Assembly (NCBI RefSeq): GCF_011759605.1
Contig: NZ_JAAOYX010000001.1
Span: 1,364,001 to 1,428,000 of the forward strand
DNA length: 64,000 nt
DNA from: Luteibacter sp. SG786
Lineage (GTDB): Bacteria > Pseudomonadota > Gammaproteobacteria > Xanthomonadales > Rhodanobacteraceae
Direction of reading: 5' to 3'
Shown: positions 35,001 to 41,466 of the stretch, in pieces
Layout of the letters: the number at the start of each line of letters is the position of its first letter
How positions within the stretch are numbered: the stretch's first letter is position 1
Program-made: the position numbers and the translations under genes
Notes under the pieces: generated by a model
Databases searched by the model: none
Seen by the model: only the letters and a program-made list of their open reading frames with translations
What the model was told of the DNA's origin: nothing

Positions 35001-37318
35001 TCACGGACGCGGACGGCGACACCAGCACCACCACGCTGACGATCACCATCCACGGCCACACGGATGGCGCGCCGACGGTCACGCCGGTGGACGGCAATGG
35101 CGGCATCGCGGGCCACGCGACGGTGGACGAAGCGGGTCTGGTCGACCATGACGGATCGCACGTCACGGGCGGCACGATCGACCTCACGGCGGACGATGGC
35201 CTCGCCAGCGTCACGGTGGGCGGTACCACGATCGGCCTCGCCGACCTCGCGGCGCTTTCCAACGGCTCGCCGGTCGCCATCCATACGCCCGACGGCACGC
35301 TGGTTCTGACCGGCTTCCAGCCGACGGCGTCGGTGGGCGGCGTACCCACGGCCGGTACGCTCAGCTACACGTATACGCTCGACCGTCCGGTCGCACAGCC
35401 GGGCGCGGGCGACAGCATCGGCAACATCGCGCTGACCGTCACGGATGCCGGCGGCGGTACGGTCGCGGGCACGCTCCAGGTCGACATCGTCGATGACGCG
35501 CCCACGGCGCATGCCGATCACGCCGATGCGAACGAGGACGGCTCCCCGGTGACGGGCAATGTCGTTGGCGGCGGCGGTGCGGGTGACGTTCCCGATCGCG
35601 TCGGCGCGGATGCCACGACGACGCCGGTGTCCGGTGTCGTCGCCGGCAGCGCCAACGGTCCGGTGAACGGTCACGTGGGTTCGGGTGTGGCCGGTCACTA
35701 TGGCTCGCTCACGCTCCATGCCGACGGCAGCTACAGCTACGCGGTGGACAACGACAATCCGACGGTGAACGCACTGAAGGACGGCGAGACGCTGACCGAT
35801 GTGTATACGTACACCATCACCGACGCCGACGGCGACACCAGTACCGCGACGCTGACCATCACGATCCATGGCCATACCGACGATGGCCCCACGGTCGTGC
35901 CGGTCGACGGCAATGGCAGTGCGGACGGCCATGCCACGGTGCATGAGGCTGGCCTCGCCGACCACGACGGCTCGCACGTCGTGAGCGGCAGCATCGGCGT
36001 GGTCGCCGACGACGGGCTGACCAGCATCACCGTGGGTGGCAAGACACTTACCACCACAGACCTGGCGGCCCTCTCGAACGGTTCGCCGGTGACCGTCCGC
36101 ACGCCGGACGGCACGCTGGTGCTCACGGGCTTTAAGCCGACCTCGACCGTCGGCGGGGTGCCGACCGCGGGAACGCTCAGTTACACGTACACGCTGGATC
36201 ACGCCGTCTCGCAGCCGGCCGGCAAGGACACGCTAGACAACATCGGCCTCACGGTGCTCGACGCCGGCGGCGATACCTCCAGCGGAACCTTGACGATCCA
36301 CATCGCCAACGACGTTCCGACCGCCCGCGACGACAGCGCCACCATCGTGCAGGACGGCGGCCAGACGGGCGCGTCCGGCAATGTGTTCACCGGCAAGGAC
36401 GGTTCGCACGACGGTTCGGATCGCATCGGTGCCGACGGCGCCGCGACCGGCGGTCCGGTGACGTCCGTGGGCTCGGTCAATACCGGGGCGGACGGAGCGA
36501 TCGGCGGGGCCAGCAAGGGCGAGTTCGGCACGCTTGTGCTCAATGCCGACGGTACCTACAGCTACAAGCTGGACACGGGCAACCCGAAGGTGAGCGCACT
36601 CGACGCAAGCCGCACGTTGACGGAGGTATTCGTCTACACCATCACCGATGCGGACGGCGACACCAGCGAGGCGCGGCTGACCATCACCATCCACGGAATC
36701 ACGCCGCCCATGCAGGCTCGTGCCGGCGACCAGATCTTCCCGTTGGCCCACGACTGGACGGTACGCGATATTCGCCAGGACTACGTGCCGGGGCTGTTCG
36801 TGCTGCCGGAGGTGAACCGGTCGCAGGACGACACGCTGCGCTGGCAGAACCAGTGGGTGACCGGGCGCCTCGATCCGAGCGACATCGGCGAACTGCCGCA
36901 GGGGCCGGAGAACAGCCAGTTCGTGCTGAACGACGGCGTCGGCTTCTCGCACAGGATCGTCGCCGAGGCGCACGCACGCTCTCGCGTCGCGCTCAACGAC
37001 TTCGGCCTGGCATCCAGTCCGCTCTGGGACGACTTCTCGCCCTTCGCGTTGAAGCACGTCGCCGACCGCGAGCAGGCAGGGCACGAGCGGGCCGGGGAGC
37101 GCCACGAGCGGGCACATGCGTCCCATCGTGACGAGCACATGCCGCACGAGCGCCGCGAGGCGCCGGCGGTACGCGAGCCCGTCTCGGTGATCCTGGTTCC
37201 GTCGTCGACGTCCACCCCGGGCGGTGCGCCGTCGCTCACGGCGCAGATCGCAGCCATGGCCAAGGCCGCGGCCGTGCCTGTCGCGGTGGTGCCCGCCGCC
37301 GTTCCGTCACGTCATTAA
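26012..37318 (+). CDS. Giant repetitive surface protein: LEPR-like N-terminus, DUF4347, cadherin-like and VCBS repeats
   Basis: 3768 residues from the ATG giving MSGNKSSNPFRP, after AAGGCGA; earlier starts add non-family sequence. Order: RYALEPRQMYDGAALVEAA (LEPR at 19-22), the N-terminal signature of many very large exported proteins; DUF4347 (about 76-230), with IISHGAND (His133-Gly134) and LLYGCDVS (Cys176); about 1700 residues of cadherin/Ig-like repeats with NDAPT-type linkers; then five modules of 264-280 residues and a half module (about 2075-3563), each with LTLNADGSYSY, YTITDADGDTST and ITIHG; then a unique C-terminal 200 residues with a His-rich segment (about 3690-3715). No RTX GGxGxD repeats and no LPXTG are seen. 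Likely an exported adhesin. The downstream operon is its probable secretion system. Confidence 0.9.
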   Translation: MSGNKSSNPFRPRAHRYALEPRQMYDGAALVEAAHHVDPAQAAHDAGKFQSPAAEQPGHAVAPAPAPPPAHSEAAPAQVYVVDQSVANWQSLVSQLPKGSQVVVLDDKSSGLSQIANALRGEHDIGAIHIISHGANDSISLGTDTVTAANVAAFKSQLGEIGASLSSNGDILLYGCDVSQHDTALVTQLGRLTQADVASSTDATGSAALGGNWALESTIGHIETRTLSLDYDGLLVAPTVTTSAKSITVAEPSSLNAAGADRATLGGWSIVDDGVGGDSVTVTAKVADTSKGTLVSAAGGTAVAGGFTFTGTAAAAQAWLNQLTFVAADVELGNTAAHTTIDVTVRDAQSLSASHSLDVNITPSNDPVSVPDATKTVQEVDTSGNRSVTVIGTDTLAALDTEVTLGTQTPTQIVYSLTGLPQYGYLTLNGQRLGAGSVFTQQDVIDGRLAYVHTATGADQDTADGFDARVNDGATPLDRSASVHVTLNINPVNQAPTIGGTGTVYEGQPANAVDTGNVGQYIVAGTGGDPQDTHLQITITSLPTHGTLYYNGVPVTAGLTFDYANRNLLTYSNDGVDGVTQDSFGVRVTDEGGGTGTNASTDGTITLDVHAVDDDPALDTDSTLTATVPAAGNGSAGGYSVVLTPGMIGATDVDSPDRNISFVTSQSGLTHGYLLLNGEQLKDGATFTMDDVRAGRVQYVQTSGAAAGQQDTFHFQVVDNTMALRWSADGTTFTRIGGDYNGAASTDTLRDYTFTINLAPTPAGNDGGFPVHDPVTADQGSTHAGVDPSGDAIGTVQEGGSIVLHGTTTNGQPTDFTTMPGLSYTAQGVDPSQVVYTFLGFTNDAGITASAGTLQKQVGGNWVNVSAFGTFTQADLDAGRVRFQHDGDSENFHVKANFSVSAGLVTVVNGQAVVDSWTPTFDIYVNPTNDLPTVTGSSNTVINEGEIAYITTGQLGLRDPDDATSQGYLEGSPTLPGGGDNYAYNNDATGAGALKFTITSLPQGGKLQYSLDGGAHWLDVTAGMTLDAAIITGSAGTTGLRFVSNGSEVRSATFTVEAQDRWGATSATDADVTIQITNVNDAPQIAKDPTQADPTVPSDSPNQIGGAPVNEPLTLPEGGYAQITPAMLQAYDPDSSSVQVQYVITTAPAHGNIAFSTDGVNFHVLGKGSSFTQADVAAGHIYYLNDGTETSSAGYPAAPDDKFGFTISDGDKEQAGNEFWIYTDPTNDAPKVTAPTGPIDLDSANPQHNEVPGFSVSDPDLTTVGAGETDYMQVTVRLLNANGTAFQAGDYTADGVSIGFASGSGVVVDADKDGSGDYLVLTGTRAQINAALAGLTVTFAGDQDAKYQVQVIADDRLRDAGGNLVGGANGGAVNQSPDAGTGGGSVTSPVETNEYDWYNDAAPTDSGNLAAASVVVRASSVNDPGVISGPGTIPATYEDQPTHIGGGFVVSDAESAAFDTPVTVTLTVPSGSLGIGGSGSQTSFGGVTISGDNTSTLVLTGRASDIQALLNDATNGLTYQSAANVNHDLNGGQPGDVTLTMSFDDAGSRIGDDTGNGSVANNPAPVEIGIDVIAVNDAPTVTKGTGTVYLNGSTAVDGFSVNDVDYTDGGGITTGESDFMQVTVRVTDANGVALAHSAYADIVLGSSNAGSGVTIDGTYDGTGDALVIRGTRDQINQYLAGLQVSIGGSLANADKSYRVEVIADDRLRDVTTGALSGTAANGGQNANASGGVEDVPTTVVDPYAAVPGGLGKNVSSAYRVVFPSSVNNPTAIGVTAPNTATESAAGHYTLGHITLADPDAGTDSVTATVAIPDGFQVNDVNGVTAMSGTFGGASYTIAGDHRSITITGSISQVEAAINAVGVKLPPSAAGDNNAFWNGTFQVQVTVNDNGNHGSRPDQGTLDGDQAANEGTDPTTIGDQYGYADGSSSALVTTRVFDVTINSGTSVNEAGLANGSGSQGVNGTESIDLFNNLDSITIGNPADGAGHSVTLTLAQLKDIANVDPADRTIQTAHGTLVITGYVPGADDAHGTLIYHYELTGPVNQPGATASSEAIAVSTRDSAGFTDNGSIAVNIVDDVPTASADTGNVNEDGAAATGSVLGNDHVGADATATPVTGVKAGAAGGMASGQVGTGVTGQHGTLTLNADGSYSYVVNNDDPAVNALKTGDSLTDVYTYTITDADGDTSTATLTITIHGHTDGTPAVVPVDGNGAAAGHATVHESGLVDGDGSQATSGSIDLTAADGIQSVTVHGVSISLAELQALGGTPKTIDTGVGTLVLTGFTAGTSVGGVPTAGSLSYTYTLNGAQSQPGSTESQQNIALTITDAGGDTQAGTLVVDIVDDAPTAHADAADVNENGAAATGNVITGGGAKDVADRTGADTPTTVTGVAAGNTGSDVAGGTGTGVAGQHGTLTLNADGSYSYAVNDNDPAVNRLKDGETIQDTFTYTITDADGDRSTTTLTVTIHGKTDGVPSIAPVDGNGAAAGHATVHESGLVDQDGSQTTGGSIAIVAGDGIDNIDVGGVSLSLGDLQNLGTSPKTIHTPDGTLVLTGFVPTATVGGVPTAGTLTYTYTLDAALTQQAGQDHSTDTIGLLVNDAGGGSSVGSLVVEIVNDAPVAHADHADADEDGSSVGGNVITGGGTGDVADRTGADAPTVVSGVAAGTAGGAVSGQVGTAVTGQHGTLTLHADGSYSYDVDNDDPSVNKLKDGETIQDTYTYTITDADGDTSTTTLTITIHGHTDGGPTIAPHDGNGTGNGVESNGEATVWESGLTPDGPLGHDSVASDTVAISAPDGLVEIQVGGTTVSAAQLAALAGSPITIHTADGTLILTGFTPSGFVGGVPTGGTLSYTYSLDASLLQTGPDRSHSVDTIALSVTDAGGTTAAGTLAVTIVNDAPTAHADAADVAEDGLPVGGNVLTGGGAHDVADRPGADSATTVTGVAAGNTGGTVAGNLGAGVAGQYGSLTLNADGSYSYTVDDNNAAVNALRDGQTVTDVYTYTITDADGDTSTTTLTITIHGHTDGAPTVTPVDGNGGIAGHATVDEAGLVDHDGSHVTGGTIDLTADDGLASVTVGGTTIGLADLAALSNGSPVAIHTPDGTLVLTGFQPTASVGGVPTAGTLSYTYTLDRPVAQPGAGDSIGNIALTVTDAGGGTVAGTLQVDIVDDAPTAHADHADANEDGSPVTGNVVGGGGAGDVPDRVGADATTTPVSGVVAGSANGPVNGHVGSGVAGHYGSLTLHADGSYSYAVDNDNPTVNALKDGETLTDVYTYTITDADGDTSTATLTITIHGHTDDGPTVVPVDGNGSADGHATVHEAGLADHDGSHVVSGSIGVVADDGLTSITVGGKTLTTTDLAALSNGSPVTVRTPDGTLVLTGFKPTSTVGGVPTAGTLSYTYTLDHAVSQPAGKDTLDNIGLTVLDAGGDTSSGTLTIHIANDVPTARDDSATIVQDGGQTGASGNVFTGKDGSHDGSDRIGADGAATGGPVTSVGSVNTGADGAIGGASKGEFGTLVLNADGTYSYKLDTGNPKVSALDASRTLTEVFVYTITDADGDTSEARLTITIHGITPPMQARAGDQIFPLAHDWTVRDIRQDYVPGLFVLPEVNRSQDDTLRWQNQWVTGRLDPSDIGELPQGPENSQFVLNDGVGFSHRIVAEAHARSRVALNDFGLASSPLWDDFSPFALKHVADREQAGHERAGERHERAHASHRDEHMPHERREAPAVREPVSVILVPSSTSTPGGAPSLTAQIAAMAKAAAVPVAVVPAAVPSRH
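32234..36308 (+). repeat. Five tandem VCBS-like modules within the giant gene
   Basis: Module starts are recognised by (N/D)DxPTAxAD: 32234, 33026, 33839, 34679 and 35492, with a sixth, partial unit from 36308. Spacings are 792, 813, 840, 813 and 816 bases. Near-identical DNA stretches recur, for example around the codons for NADGSYSY and TITDADGDTST. The variable part of each module has a DGNG...ESGL...GTLVLTGF block. Unit number is likely to vary among strains by recombination. Confidence 0.85.
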
Positions 37319-37325
37319 TCGCGAG

Positions 37326-37349
37326 CCGGCGACCGCGGGCGGTCGCCGG
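37326..37349 (+). terminator. Hairpin between the giant gene and the export operon
   Basis: CCGGCGACCGC (37326-37336) pairs perfectly with GCGGTCGCCGG (37339-37349), ten bases after the giant gene stop and 26 before the TolC-like start. There is no T-run, so it may be a partial terminator or an mRNA-stabilising element that sets the ratio between surface protein and export components. Confidence 0.5.
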
Positions 37350-37375
37350 ACACGTATTCGAGGAAACGAACCTCC

Positions 37376-39295
37376 ATGCTCCATTCCACAGCCATGAAGA
37401 CCGCCATGCCGAAGTCAGCGCTGCGTCCCGTAACCCTTTCCGCCACCATCGCCCTGGCGGTCTTCCTGACCGGCTGCGGCGCCGTGAAGCCCAAGCCGCT
37501 CACGCACGACGAGATCGCCACGCGCGTGCGTAACGACCAGCAGGCCATGTACAAGGGGCAGGAGCCCGTCAGCGGTGCGCTGACGCTTTCCGACGTCATG
37601 GCCCGGTCGCTCAAGTACAACCTCGACTACCGCCTGAAGCTCATGGAAACCGCGCTGTCGCGCGGCCTGCTCGACGTGTCCGAGCTCGACATGCTGCCCA
37701 AGCTCATGACCGATGCCGGCTACCGCTGGCGCAGCAATGACTCGGGCGGCACCAGCATCGGCATCCAGGACCGCATCATCAGCCTGCGCCCCTCGACGTC
37801 GGAAGAGCGCGTGCACTTCCTCGCGGACGCCACGCTGTCGTGGGACGTGCTGGACTTCGGCCTGAGCTACTACCGCGCGAAACAGCAGGCCGACGACGTG
37901 AACGTGACCGACGAACGTCGCCGCAAGGTGCTGCAGAACATCGTGCAGGACGTGCGCGACGCCTACTGGCGCGCGCTGGGCGCCCAACGCCTGCTGGGTG
38001 AAACGCAGACCCTGGCCGACAACATCCAGGCCGCACTGGAAAAGACCCGCCAGGCCGAACGTGCCGGTGTGCTGCCGCCTGTGGAAGGGCTGGAATATCA
38101 GCGTGCGCTGCTTGACGCGATGACGCTGGTGACCGAGAAGCGCCAGGAAATGGAGTTCGCCAAGCGCGAACTCGCCGCGCTCATGAACCTGGCGCCCGGC
38201 ACGGAATTCACCCTCGCCGATGCGAAGGAAACGACGCTGTCGCAGGTGCCGTCCAACCTCGACCAGCTGGAACAGATGGCACTCGAGCAGAGGCCGGAAC
38301 TGCGCGAGGAAGACTACAAGACGCGCATCGACGCCATCGAGACCAAGAAGCAGATCGCCTCGCTGTTCCCGAACCTCAACCTGTTCGGTGGCGGGGGCTA
38401 CGATTCCAACAAGTACCTGTACAACGAGAGCTGGGCCCAGGGCGGCGTCAGCATGTCGATGAACCTGTTCCGCCTCGCAGGCATCCCCGCCATCAAGCGC
38501 ACGAACGAAGCGCGCATGAAGGTGGACGACGCACGCCGCATGGCGCTGAGCATGGCGGTACTGACTCAGGTGCGCGTGTCGGTGGAGCGTTACAAGCTCG
38601 CCGTGTACGACCACCAGTTGGCGGAAGAATCGGCAAGGGTGGATCAGCGTCTTGCCAGCGTGGCACGGGCCGGTTCCAGCAACCAGCTCACCAGCGACCT
38701 CGAGACCCTGCGGACGCAGGCGCGCTCGATGGTCTCTCGCTTCCAGGAAGCCTCGTCCTATGCGGCGGCGCAGTCCGCTTACGGTCGTGTGTTGAACTCG
38801 GTGGGTATCGATCTGATGCCCGAGCAGGTGGTGGGCAACGACCTGCCCACGCTTTCGAAGGCCATCCAGACCAGCCTTTCCGGTGGCGAGCAGCAGGTGT
38901 TCACGCAGGCGGCGGACGCCGTGGAAGTGGACCGTCCGGTGGAACTCTCCGTGACCGGTCTGCCGGCGCGTGTGGACGGTGGCGCCGTGCGCGCCGCGGT
39001 GGGCAACGTGATGACGGGCAACCGCATTTCGCTCGGCAGCGGCGACGACGCGCTGGCCATGGAGCTTCACTTCAGCAGCACGCCGGGCAAGAACGCCACC
39101 CGTGCGCAGTGGGACGTGATCGTGCAGGACAAGGCGGGCAAGCGCCTGATGACCCAGAGCTATCGCAGCTTCCTGCCGGACGAAGTGAGCACACGCGCCG
39201 TCGCGGCCCTGGCCGAAGCCGCCACGCTTTCCGTCCTGGGCGAGGTGCACCAGCTCGTCGCCGCGCCGGAAACCGCGGCCATCAACCAGCCGTGA
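37376..39295 (+). CDS. TolC-family outer-membrane lipoprotein with extra C-terminal domain
   Basis: 639 residues after a GAGGAAA ribosome site. The signal ends in VFLTGCGAV, a lipobox with the cysteine near residue 34. Two TolC/OEP repeats follow (about 70-270 and 280-490): GALTLSDVMARSLKYNLDYR, LLETALSRGLLDV-like helices, VPSNLDQLEQMALEQRPELR and a periodic coiled-coil pattern with FPNLNLFGGGGYDSN in the beta-barrel region. After about residue 500 an extra 130-residue domain follows (VELSVTGLPARVDGGAV, AQWDVIVQDKAGKRLMTQSY), not usual for TolC. First gene of a tight operon with two adaptor genes and an M50-HlyD fusion; expected to be the outer-membrane duct. Confidence 0.88.
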   Translation: MLHSTAMKTAMPKSALRPVTLSATIALAVFLTGCGAVKPKPLTHDEIATRVRNDQQAMYKGQEPVSGALTLSDVMARSLKYNLDYRLKLMETALSRGLLDVSELDMLPKLMTDAGYRWRSNDSGGTSIGIQDRIISLRPSTSEERVHFLADATLSWDVLDFGLSYYRAKQQADDVNVTDERRRKVLQNIVQDVRDAYWRALGAQRLLGETQTLADNIQAALEKTRQAERAGVLPPVEGLEYQRALLDAMTLVTEKRQEMEFAKRELAALMNLAPGTEFTLADAKETTLSQVPSNLDQLEQMALEQRPELREEDYKTRIDAIETKKQIASLFPNLNLFGGGGYDSNKYLYNESWAQGGVSMSMNLFRLAGIPAIKRTNEARMKVDDARRMALSMAVLTQVRVSVERYKLAVYDHQLAEESARVDQRLASVARAGSSNQLTSDLETLRTQARSMVSRFQEASSYAAAQSAYGRVLNSVGIDLMPEQVVGNDLPTLSKAIQTSLSGGEQQVFTQAADAVEVDRPVELSVTGLPARVDGGAVRAAVGNVMTGNRISLGSGDDALAMELHFSSTPGKNATRAQWDVIVQDKAGKRLMTQSYRSFLPDEVSTRAVAALAEAATLSVLGEVHQLVAAPETAAINQP

Positions 39296-39300
39296 GCCGT

Positions 39301-40080
39301 ATGTCTTCGATAGAAAAGGTAGTCAGGAAAGCGATGGGCGTTGCCGGTCTGCTTGCCATGGGACTGGCGGGGCCCGCGCAGGCACAGTCGTCTCCCGCCA
39401 CCGGGGTGCAGGCGCCCGTCCGTTTCCTCGTAGTTGCCGATCGCGAGGCCCCGCTGTCCGCGGTGTCCGGCGGTCGCGTCGCCCGCGTCTATGCGCAGCT
39501 CGGCGATACGGTGACGAAGGGCAAGGTGCTTGTGTCGCTCGATTGCAGCGACCTCGAAGCCAAGCGTGCGGCGGCGGAGGCCGAGTTCAACGCGGCGCAG
39601 CTTCGTTACGAAGCGAAAGCGAAACTGCAGGGCCTGCAGTCCGCGGCCGCGCTGGAAGTGGAGCTGACGGCCGCCGATGTGAATCGGACGCGTAGCCAGA
39701 TGCGTATCTTCTCGGCCGAGCTTGCACAGTGTCGCTTCGTCGCCCCGTTCGACGGACGGGTGGCGCGCGTGCATGTGAAGGAGGGGCAGGGCGTCGCACC
39801 GGGTGCGCCCATCATCGACCTCGTCGGTACCGGCACGCCGAAGGCGCGGCTCAACGTGCCGTCGAACTGGATCGCGTGGCTGCGCCCGGGCGCGCACCTC
39901 GATGCGAGCGTGGACGAGACCGGGGAGCGCTATGTCCTCAACGTCACCCGGCTCAGCGGTCGCGTGGACGCGGTCAGCCAGACGATCGAGATCGAGGCCG
40001 ACTTCCTCGGTGACACCAGCCGTGTCCTGCCTGGAATGAGCGGCCGCGCCACGCCGGCGAAGAGCGGCGGCAAGGGCTGA
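39301..40080 (+). CDS. Periplasmic HlyD-type adaptor, short form
   Basis: A 259-residue protein with a cleavable signal (LLAMGLAGPAQAQS). It shows a biotinyl-lipoyl-like strand set split by a helical hairpin: LSAVSGGRVARVYAQLGDTV, then SLDCSDLEAKRAAAEAEFNA...LQSAAALEVELTAADVN coiled coil, then CRFVAPFDGRVARVHVKEGQ, and a short beta-barrel with LNVPSNWIAWLRPG. This is the fold of RND/HlyD periplasmic adaptors, at the short end of the family. It sits five bases after the TolC-like gene and four before the GAF-HlyD gene. It probably bridges the outer-membrane duct to an inner-membrane partner. Confidence 0.88.
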   Translation: MSSIEKVVRKAMGVAGLLAMGLAGPAQAQSSPATGVQAPVRFLVVADREAPLSAVSGGRVARVYAQLGDTVTKGKVLVSLDCSDLEAKRAAAEAEFNAAQLRYEAKAKLQGLQSAAALEVELTAADVNRTRSQMRIFSAELAQCRFVAPFDGRVARVHVKEGQGVAPGAPIIDLVGTGTPKARLNVPSNWIAWLRPGAHLDASVDETGERYVLNVTRLSGRVDAVSQTIEIEADFLGDTSRVLPGMSGRATPAKSGGKG

Positions 40081-40084
40081 ACCG

Positions 40085-41464
40085 ATGAACGCACCGGACA
40101 CCCGCGGCGCGACCGCGCCGTCGCGCTTCTACGCGCTCGCCGCCCGTGCCGAAGGCGCCACCACTGCCGCGGAACTCGGCTTCGTGGTCTGCAACGAGAC
40201 GCGGCTGCTGGTGGAATACCGGCAGGCGGCGCTCGTATCGCTGTCGGCGGCACGCGGCCCGCGGCTGGTGTCGCACTCCGGTCTTGCCGATCCGGACCCC
40301 AACACGCCTTATGCCCTGTGGCTGGTCGCGGTGACACGAAAGATCGCCGCGCGCTGTGCCGAACTGCCTTCGACGGCCCGCGTGCTCCCCCTCTCGCCGG
40401 AGATGCTCGGGGAGGAACTTGCCGGGGAGTGGAGCGAATGGCTGCCGGCCCACGTGTGGGTTCTGCCGCTCGTGGGGCCCGATAAGAACATGGGCGCGCT
40501 GCTTTTCCTCGCCCGCGACGACGCATGGCCGACGACGCTCGTGTCCGATGGCGCGGAGTTCGCGCTCCTGCAGTTGGCGAGCCTTTACGGTTATGCGTGG
40601 TGGTCGCTCGTGGCACGGCCGACGCGCTGGCAGCGCTGGTGGCGCAAGGCGAGCAGCGGCCGTCGCCTGCAGTATGCGCTGGCGGCATTGCTGCTTGTGC
40701 TGCTCATTCCCATGCGCGAATACACCCTCGTGCCTGCCGAGATCATTTCCACGCGCAGCCAGGTGATCGCCTCGCCGCGCGAGGGCGTGATCCATCGCAT
40801 GAAGGTGCTGCCGAACACGCCGGTAAAAGCCGGCCAGATATTGGCCGAGCTCGACGACACCACCCTGCGCAACAAGCTGGCCGTGGCCCGGGCGGAACTC
40901 GCCACGGCCAGCGTGGAAATGCACCAGGCCGCACAGCAGGCGATCGAGAGCCAGAACGCGAAGGCCGACCTCGGCCTGGCCGAAGGCAAGTGGCGCGAGC
41001 GCCAGGTGGATGTGGACTCGCTCCAGCGCGAGGTGGACAAGCTCGCGATCCGCGCGCCGGCCGACGGTGTGTTCGTCTATTCCGATCCCGACGACTGGGC
41101 CGGCCGGCCTGTGCAAACCGGCGAACGCATCGGCCTGCTTGCCGATCCGCATGCGCTGGGCGTGCGTGCCTGGGCACCGGTGGGCGAGGCGACCAACCTC
41201 GCCCCTCAGGCACCGATGACGGTATTCCTGAAAGTGGCTCCGCTGTCGCCGCTCGACGCGCATCTGGATTACGCAGGGTACCAGCCGGTGGAGGCGCCCA
41301 ACGGTGTGGCCAGCTACGTGCTGCGCGGCACGATCGACGGCACGCCGCCCGGCGCCCGCATCGGCTTGCAGGGCACGGCCCGTGTGTCCGGCCGCTGGAG
41401 CGTTCTGGGTTACCTCATGTTGCGCCGGCCGCTGGCGACCGTGCGGGCCTGGAGCGGGCTCTGA
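40085..41464 (+). CDS. GAF-like / transmembrane / HlyD-like membrane fusion protein
   Basis: 459 residues with no signal peptide. Residues 1-180 look like a cytoplasmic GAF-type sensor (GFVVCNETRLLVEYRQAALV, WVLPLVGPDKNMGALLFLAR). A single membrane helix lies near 198-215 (YALAALLLVLLIPM). The rest is a periplasmic HlyD-type arm: VIASPREGVIHRMKVLPNTP, LAELDDTTLRNKLAVARAEL, a coiled coil, and KLAIRAPADGVFVYSDPDDW. The arrangement could let cytoplasmic state gate export. The gene is flanked by two- to four-base gaps, so it is in the operon. The GAF assignment is by overall pattern and is less certain than the HlyD part. Confidence 0.82.
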   Translation: MNAPDTRGATAPSRFYALAARAEGATTAAELGFVVCNETRLLVEYRQAALVSLSAARGPRLVSHSGLADPDPNTPYALWLVAVTRKIAARCAELPSTARVLPLSPEMLGEELAGEWSEWLPAHVWVLPLVGPDKNMGALLFLARDDAWPTTLVSDGAEFALLQLASLYGYAWWSLVARPTRWQRWWRKASSGRRLQYALAALLLVLLIPMREYTLVPAEIISTRSQVIASPREGVIHRMKVLPNTPVKAGQILAELDDTTLRNKLAVARAELATASVEMHQAAQQAIESQNAKADLGLAEGKWRERQVDVDSLQREVDKLAIRAPADGVFVYSDPDDWAGRPVQTGERIGLLADPHALGVRAWAPVGEATNLAPQAPMTVFLKVAPLSPLDAHLDYAGYQPVEAPNGVASYVLRGTIDGTPPGARIGLQGTARVSGRWSVLGYLMLRRPLATVRAWSGL

Positions 41465-41466
41465 AC

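Noticed and set aside
28505-36202. A 2565-codon open frame antisense to the giant surface-protein gene
   Set aside because: It mirrors the repetitive, GC-biased sense gene, has low-complexity Arg/His/Val-rich translation, no recognisable domain and no start signal. It is a codon-bias artefact.
32234-36702. Tandem repeats considered as a CRISPR or satellite array
   Set aside because: The period is about 800 bases, in frame, and encodes VCBS-like protein modules; there are no short repeats with unique spacers.
26012-37318. RTX toxin/adhesin of a standard type I secretion system
   Set aside because: No GGxGxDxUx nonapeptide repeats are present in the C-terminal region and no ABC transporter gene is adjacent.
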